A stretch of DNA of 10,150 bases from Betaproteobacteria bacterium (GTDB taxonomy: Bacteria; Pseudomonadota; Gammaproteobacteria; Burkholderiales; Rhodocyclaceae): assembly GCA_028065725.1 (NCBI GenBank), contig JAPTVL010000148.1:1-10150 (forward strand), read 5' to 3'. Below are positions 7,128-10,150 of the stretch, piece by piece. Every line of letters starts with the position of its first letter. Within the stretch, counting starts at the first letter, position 1. The position numbers and the translations under genes are program-made. The notes under the pieces are model-generated. The model was given only the letters and a program-made list of their open reading frames with translations, did no database searches and had not been told where the DNA came from.

Positions 7128-8375
7128 TTAGACATGGCCGAGTGCGGTGATCGGGTCCATGCGCGAGGCCTTCCATGCCGGCTGCAGGCTCGCCAGCAGC
7201 GCCATGATCACCACCATTCCGGCGATCGTCAGGACATCCTTCGCGGCGATCGTCGGGGAAAGCACCACCCCCTGCTGCATGCCGAAGTTGACGGTGATCT
7301 TCCAGACGTTCAGCGCGTAGATCACCGCCAGACTGATCGCCGTGCCCAGCACGGCGCCCCCCAGGCCGAGCAGCAAGCCTTCGGTAAGAAACAAACTCAG
7401 GATTTTCCCCGGCGGCGTTCCGATGGCCGAGATGGTCCCGATCTCGCGGATACGCTCATACACCGCCATCACCATGACGTTCATGACGCTGATCAGGACG
7501 ATGGACACCATCATGATCTTGATGAATACCGCGAGCAGATCGATCATCCGCACGATGCTGGCGAAGGGCGACAGGTCCGCCCAGGTGTGCACTTCGAGCG
7601 CGGGTCCACCGTCTTTGGCCGCGATGCCGGACAATGCTTTCGTCAGGTCCGCGTCCACCTGGTTGAGTTTGGCCGGATCCTTGAGGCGGATCGCGACCTC
7701 GCTGATTTCCGGCTCCTTCATGCGCAGCAGATCCCGTGCGTCGCTCAGCGTGATGTAGCCGTCCTTGCCGCTCGGACCCGAGATGCTATCGAGTATTCCC
7801 CTGACGACGAAGGTCTTGCCGTTGACCGAGCCGTCGCGATTGGTCGCGACCAGCACGATGGTATTGCCCACCTTCACCTTCATGCCGTGGGCCAGGACCG
7901 TGGGTATGAGAATCTCGCCGGGCTTCAGCAACGCGCCCTTCTTGTCGCCCTGGACGATCCGGCCGGGCAACAGCGGCGTCGTCGCCGCCTCCTTCACCGG
8001 GTCCACGCCGTTGATGCGGATGCTCGTGGTTTCGGTGAAATTGCTGAACATGGCGCCGAGCTTGATCCGTTCCGAGTAGGCCTCGACCGCATCCGTTTTA
8101 TTGAGAACCTGTTCGACCTTGTTGACCATGTCCGGCGACATGTTGAGGTTCAGCGGCAGGCTGTCGATCGAGGCGACATAGCCCTTGCGATGCACCTCGA
8201 GGTGTCCCAGCATGGCGTCGGTGAACTGGCCGATCATGATGGCCTTGAAGGAACCGGTGACGGCGATGAACAGCAACACGCCGACGATGCCCAGGGTGAT
8301 CAGGGAGGAGGTCAGCAGCGTGCGCCGGCCGAAGCGGGTCAGATTCCTGACGGCAATTTTGAGCAGATTAAGCAT
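7128..8375 (-). CDS. ABC transporter permease, FtsX/MacB/LolE type
   Basis: This 415-residue permease has the MacB/LolC-E layout: one N-terminal helix (about 20-43), a large periplasmic domain (about 45-275) and three C-terminal helices (about 278-303, 325-353, 380-398). The start MLNLLKIAVRNLTRFGRRTL is the usual coupling helix of this class. The FtsX domain shows MAVYERIREIGTISAIGTPP (303-322) and ends with QPAWKASRMDPITAL. The periplasmic part includes RINGVDP and LPGRIVQGDKKGALL, a MacB-like periplasmic core. Type VII ABC systems of this kind do not move substrate through the membrane but use ATP to drive periplasmic events such as lipoprotein release. It overlaps the ATPase gene by 8 bases and has AGGGG about 7 bases before the ATG. 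A single permease gene suggests a homodimer, unlike LolC plus LolE. Confidence 0.93.
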   Translation of the reverse strand: MLNLLKIAVRNLTRFGRRTLLTSSLITLGIVGVLLFIAVTGSFKAIMIGQFTDAMLGHLEVHRKGYVASIDSLPLNLNMSPDMVNKVEQVLNKTDAVEAYSERIKLGAMFSNFTETTSIRINGVDPVKEAATTPLLPGRIVQGDKKGALLKPGEILIPTVLAHGMKVKVGNTIVLVATNRDGSVNGKTFVVRGILDSISGPSGKDGYITLSDARDLLRMKEPEISEVAIRLKDPAKLNQVDADLTKALSGIAAKDGGPALEVHTWADLSPFASIVRMIDLLAVFIKIMMVSIVLISVMNVMVMAVYERIREIGTISAIGTPPGKILSLFLTEGLLLGLGGAVLGTAISLAVIYALNVWKITVNFGMQQGVVLSPTIAAKDVLTIAGMVVIMALLASLQPAWKASRMDPITALGHV

Positions 8376-9072
8376 GGTTTGCCCCTGCCTTTGCCGACGA
8401 CGGCTCGATGCGGCCGTCTTCCAGGGTGAACACGACCTCGGCCTCGCCCATGATCTTGGGATCGTGCGTCGAGAACACGAAGGTCGTGCCCAGTTCGTCG
8501 CGCATGGTCTTCATCAGCCCGATGATGCGGTAGGCCGTATCGTGGTCGAGATTGGCGGTCGGCTCGTCGGCCAACACCAGCTTGGCATCGGTCGCCAGCG
8601 CGCGGGCAACCGCGACGCGCTGCTTCTGCCCGCCGGAGATCTGGTCCGGGCGCTTGTGCTCCTGGCCCGACATGCCGACCGCCTCCAGCAGCCGCGTCAC
8701 CTGTTTGCGCCGCTTCGCTTCGGGCCAGTCCTGCACCATGATCAGCGGATACTCGACGTTTTCGTAGACGGTCAGCACCGGTATCAGGTTGAAGTCCTGG
8801 AAAACGAAGCCGATATGCTTGCCCCTGAACTCCGCGGCAGCGCGCCGATCCAGCGTCGCGACGTCGATATCGACGACGGTGAGCTTGCCGCCGGTCGGGT
8901 GGTCGAGGCAGCCGATCATGTTGAGCAGGGTGCTCTTGCCGCTGCCCGAAGGGCCGACGAAGGCGACGAAAGATTTCGCTTCAATCGTGAAATCGACGCC
9001 CTTGACGGCAAGCACATCCACCTCGCCGCTGCGGTAGTTTTTTTGCAGGTTCTGCGCGGATACCAGACTCAT
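8368..9072 (-). CDS. ABC transporter ATP-binding protein, LolD/MacB type
   Basis: This 234-residue cytosolic nucleotide-binding subunit carries all motifs: Walker A GPSGSGKST (40-48), Q-loop VFQDFNLIP (Q92), signature ISGGQKQR (145-152), Walker B LVLADE (165-170) with D-loop NLD, and switch His in STHDP (H203). Length and the ADEPTANLD wording fit the LolD/MacB/FtsE group that pairs with FtsX-type permeases. It energises the adjacent permease, with which it overlaps by 8 bases. The start is well supported: GGAAGGA (9079-9085 on the minus strand) lies 6 bases before the ATG. It is the first gene of the eight-gene cluster, with a 217-base non-coding region upstream, so the main promoter probably lies there. 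Confidence 0.95.
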   Translation of the reverse strand: MSLVSAQNLQKNYRSGEVDVLAVKGVDFTIEAKSFVAFVGPSGSGKSTLLNMIGCLDHPTGGKLTVVDIDVATLDRRAAAEFRGKHIGFVFQDFNLIPVLTVYENVEYPLIMVQDWPEAKRRKQVTRLLEAVGMSGQEHKRPDQISGGQKQRVAVARALATDAKLVLADEPTANLDHDTAYRIIGLMKTMRDELGTTFVFSTHDPKIMGEAEVVFTLEDGRIEPSSAKAGANHA

Positions 9073-9078
9073 CGTTAG

Positions 9079-9085
9079 TCCTTCC
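9079..9085 (-). promoter_or_regulatory. Strong ribosome-binding site of the ABC ATPase gene
   Basis: Minus-strand GGAAGGA sits 6 bases before the ATG at 9072. It fixes the start and is one of the strongest Shine-Dalgarno matches in the window, as expected for the first gene of an operon. Confidence 0.7.
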
Positions 9086-9129
9086 CGGCCATCGTCCGAA
9101 AGCGAGACCTATGGCTGCGCTTGAGCGAT

Positions 9130-9163
9130 AAAAAACACCCACTCGATTGAGATCGGACGAGTG
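9130..9163 (-). terminator. Hairpin plus T-run: terminator of the DUF4395 gene or leader attenuator
   Basis: On the minus strand CACTCG (9163-9158) pairs with CGAGTG (9145-9140) across a 12-base loop; four bases later comes a run of six T (9135-9130). A G-U pair can extend the stem to 7 bp. This is the shape of an intrinsic terminator, though the loop is long and the T-run slightly displaced. It is about 127 bases past the DUF4395 stop and about 60 bases before the ABC ATPase start. It could end the upstream transcript, or act in the leader of the ABC operon if the promoter lies further upstream. Confidence 0.42.
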
Positions 9164-9164
9164 A

Positions 9165-9220
9165 CCAGGTCTTGTAACAGCCGCGCCGGCTTGCTTCGCG
9201 GTGCGACCGGTAGATCCTGG
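9165..9220. repeat. Imperfect inverted repeat in the ABC-operon upstream region
   Basis: CCAGGTCT (9165-9172) and AGATCCTGG (9212-9220) are complementary with one bulged base. A second pair, CCGCG (9181-9185) and CGCGG (9197-9201), lies inside. Together they could fold into a stem of about 55 bases, next to the hairpin at 9140-9163. Nothing identifies a known riboswitch or attachment site. Confidence 0.4.
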
Positions 9221-9244
9221 CTAAGCCGATGACATTACACATAC

Positions 9245-9273
9245 ATCATAAGCCAGATACCGCGACATTGCCA
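9245..9273 (-). promoter_or_regulatory. Weak sigma-70-like promoter candidate for the ABC operon
   Basis: Minus-strand TATGAT (9250-9245) is a good -10 box. Seventeen bases upstream is TGGCAA (9273-9268), which matches the -35 consensus at only three of six positions. If real, the transcript would carry a leader of roughly 165 bases containing both hairpins. No better promoter was found in 9073-9289. Confidence 0.22.
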
Positions 9274-9289
9274 GTGCGGCCGTTCATGG

Positions 9290-10018
9290 TCATTTGCAGT
9301 TGTGATGCAGTTTCCACATGTCGGCGTGGCCCATCGCGACGGCCCAGTCCGGCGGGGTGCAGTTGGCGTCTTTCGCAGTCACTGGCGAGCTGGTTGGGGC
9401 GGCAGCCTCGGTCGGCGGGATAAGCCGCTGGCCGACGAATCCGATCAGGCCCAGGAAAGCGATGAGGATCGCCAGTTGCGCGACGCCGATTTTCTGGATT
9501 TCCTGGCGTTCGCCGACCGCGCAGGAGTTGCCGGGACACAGCGCGGCTTGCTCATGGAAGACCAGGTTGTAGATCTTGCAGGCGAGGCAGATCCCGAACG
9601 CCGCTTCGAAGAACAGCAGTGTCAGGCAAGTGGCGCAGATCAACAGGTTGATCGGGCCGATGACATTGTTGATCACGACCAGAAACAGCATGGCCAGCGC
9701 CAGGGCCAGGCCGATGCTCCAGGCGAAGCGCTTCTGCCGCGCGCCGACGTATTCGGGCGTCTGGCCTCTCACGGCAAAGCGGCCCAGGACGATGCTCGGC
9801 GAAAATCTCGGATTGACCAGGATCCGGATCGCGAAGTCGATCAGGAAGGCGATGACGAAGATCTTGGTGATCCGGAAATCCCCCATGAGCCACGCGTTCA
9901 TGAAGGCGACCATGGCGAAGAAGAACAGGACCGCGGCGGCAGCCCGCACTTCCCGCTCGTTCAACACGGGCACGTCGTATCCATCGACTGTCTCGCCGAA
10001 GCCGAAAATCCTGCTCAT
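9290..10018 (-). CDS. DUF4395-type integral membrane protein with Cys/His-rich C-terminal tail
   Basis: This 242-residue protein has about five membrane helices (roughly 27-46, 50-68, 99-118, 120-143, 178-198). The N-terminal VPVLNEREVRAAA, the NPRFSPSIVLGR loop and the GICLACKIY block (C144, C147) match my memory of DUF4395 proteins, whose function is not established and which often neighbour thioredoxin- or rhodanese-type genes. After the fourth helix there is CPGNSC (C161, C166). The C-terminal tail is unusual: a Pro/Ala linker, then C220, PPDW, MGH, MW, HH and C241. With an odd number of helices the tail would be periplasmic. The start at 10018 is chosen because GGGAGGGA lies about 5 bases upstream; an in-frame ATG at 10045 lacks this. 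It is 217 bases before the ABC operon, so probably a separate unit. Redox or metal handling is only an inference from the cysteines and histidines. Confidence 0.75.
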   Translation of the reverse strand: MSRIFGFGETVDGYDVPVLNEREVRAAAAVLFFFAMVAFMNAWLMGDFRITKIFVIAFLIDFAIRILVNPRFSPSIVLGRFAVRGQTPEYVGARQKRFAWSIGLALALAMLFLVVINNVIGPINLLICATCLTLLFFEAAFGICLACKIYNLVFHEQAALCPGNSCAVGERQEIQKIGVAQLAILIAFLGLIGFVGQRLIPPTEAAAPTSSPVTAKDANCTPPDWAVAMGHADMWKLHHNCK

Positions 10019-10041
10019 GCCATCCCTCCCCAAGTTCAGCG

Positions 10042-10150
10042 TCATTGCCGGGCTCGGCCATGAATATAGGCAGTGCCGCCGAAATTGCCTATGATCCGGA
10101 TCATGTGTCCCACGGCCGTGATGCCGTGCCGGAACACGCCCCAGAGTTCG
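10042..10150 (-). CDS. Possible C-terminal end of an upstream gene (partial, runs off right edge)
   Basis: One minus-strand frame is open from the right edge for 35 codons, including HGITAVGHMIRIIGNFGG, and ends with TGA at 10044-10042, 23 bases before the DUF4395 start. Its third positions are about 70% G or C by hand count, clearly more than the two other minus frames, and the spacing would suit an operon with the DUF4395 ribosome site between the genes. I do not recognise the sequence. The alternative is that this stretch is a promoter region (next entries), so confidence is low. Confidence 0.33.
   Translation of the reverse strand, partial: ELWGVFRHGITAVGHMIRIIGNFGGTAYIHGRARQ
10063..10091 (-). 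promoter_or_regulatory. Candidate sigma-70 promoter for the DUF4395 gene
   Basis: Minus-strand TAGGCA (10091-10086; four of six -35 matches) and TATATT (10068-10063; a good -10) are separated by exactly 17 bases. Transcription would start near 10056, giving a leader of about 38 bases before the ATG at 10018. It competes with the partial-gene reading of the same bases, although a promoter inside the end of an upstream gene is also possible. Confidence 0.38.
10091..10104. promoter_or_regulatory. Perfect 14-bp palindrome, possible operator
   Basis: ATGATCCGGATCAT is a perfect 14-base palindrome whose edge touches the candidate -35 box of the DUF4395 promoter. A dimeric regulator could bind there. 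If the upstream partial gene is real, the same bases encode MIRII and the symmetry may be accidental. Confidence 0.35.
10111..10120. repeat. Second perfect palindrome, 10 bp
   Basis: CACGGCCGTG is a perfect 10-base palindrome seven bases beyond the 14-bp one. CACGGC is also repeated on the minus strand close by, so an alternative hairpin with GCCGTG (10123-10128) is possible. It may be a second binding half or chance in GC-rich DNA. Confidence 0.25.

Noticed and set aside
7017..8429. A 470-codon plus-strand open frame antisense to the ABC permease.
   Set aside because: It lies opposite a full-length FtsX-type permease, is His/Asp/Arg-rich, and extends across several gene boundaries, which is typical of a shadow frame.
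9217..9256. CTGGCT (9217-9222) and AGCCAG (9251-9256) inverted repeat.
   Set aside because: A 6-base match separated by 28 bases is easily expected by chance and is not linked to a T-run or promoter element.
1..10150. Search for CRISPR repeats, tRNA/rRNA genes, insertion-sequence ends or attachment sites.
   Set aside because: No regularly spaced repeats, cloverleaf-like sequences, transposase or integrase genes, or terminal inverted repeats with target duplications were seen by eye.

Overview
The window is GC-rich, densely coded DNA from a Gram-negative bacterium. A LolA-like periplasmic protein, an outer-membrane beta-barrel, a lipoprotein and a LolD/MacB-class ABC transporter require a double membrane. 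Codon and protein style suggest a beta- or gammaproteobacterium, but no rRNA or taxonomic marker is present, so this is inference. There are no IS elements, CRISPR arrays, tRNAs or rRNAs, and no gene-free stretch over 300 bases.

Layout: every confident gene is on the minus strand, so transcription runs right to left. From the right edge there is a possible C-terminal remnant of an upstream gene (10042-10150), then a DUF4395-type membrane protein with an unusual Cys/His/Met/Trp tail (9290-10018). A 217-base gap (9073-9289) follows, holding a terminator-like hairpin with a T-run and a larger imperfect stem. Next come eight closely packed genes: ABC ATPase (8368-9072), FtsX-type permease (7128-8375), LolA-like protein (6380-7111), beta-barrel (5076-6383), lipoprotein (3995-5095), DUF3667 zinc-ribbon membrane protein (3059-3970), class-III P-type H+-ATPase (646-3006) and a short orphan FtsH periplasmic domain (201-614). 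Gaps are 52 bases or less and several genes overlap (8 bases, the 4-base ATGA, and about 20 bases), which supports one transcript. A possible plus-strand gene end (1-120) lies convergent at the left edge.

How the genes may work together: the first five products cover inner membrane, periplasm and outer membrane, as expected for an ATP-driven pathway carrying a lipid or lipoprotein to the outer membrane. LolA-like proteins of this kind often sit beside RND/MMPL transporters; here the energiser is a MacB/LolCDE-type ABC pair. The last three genes (zinc-ribbon membrane protein, proton pump, FtsH ectodomain) suggest envelope or pH stress physiology joined to that pathway. Substrate and regulation cannot be read from the sequence.

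The most interesting points are the composite eight-gene envelope operon, the free-standing FtsH ectodomain beside a proton pump, the putative metal or redox tail on the DUF4395 protein, and the structured leader/terminator region ahead of the ABC genes.
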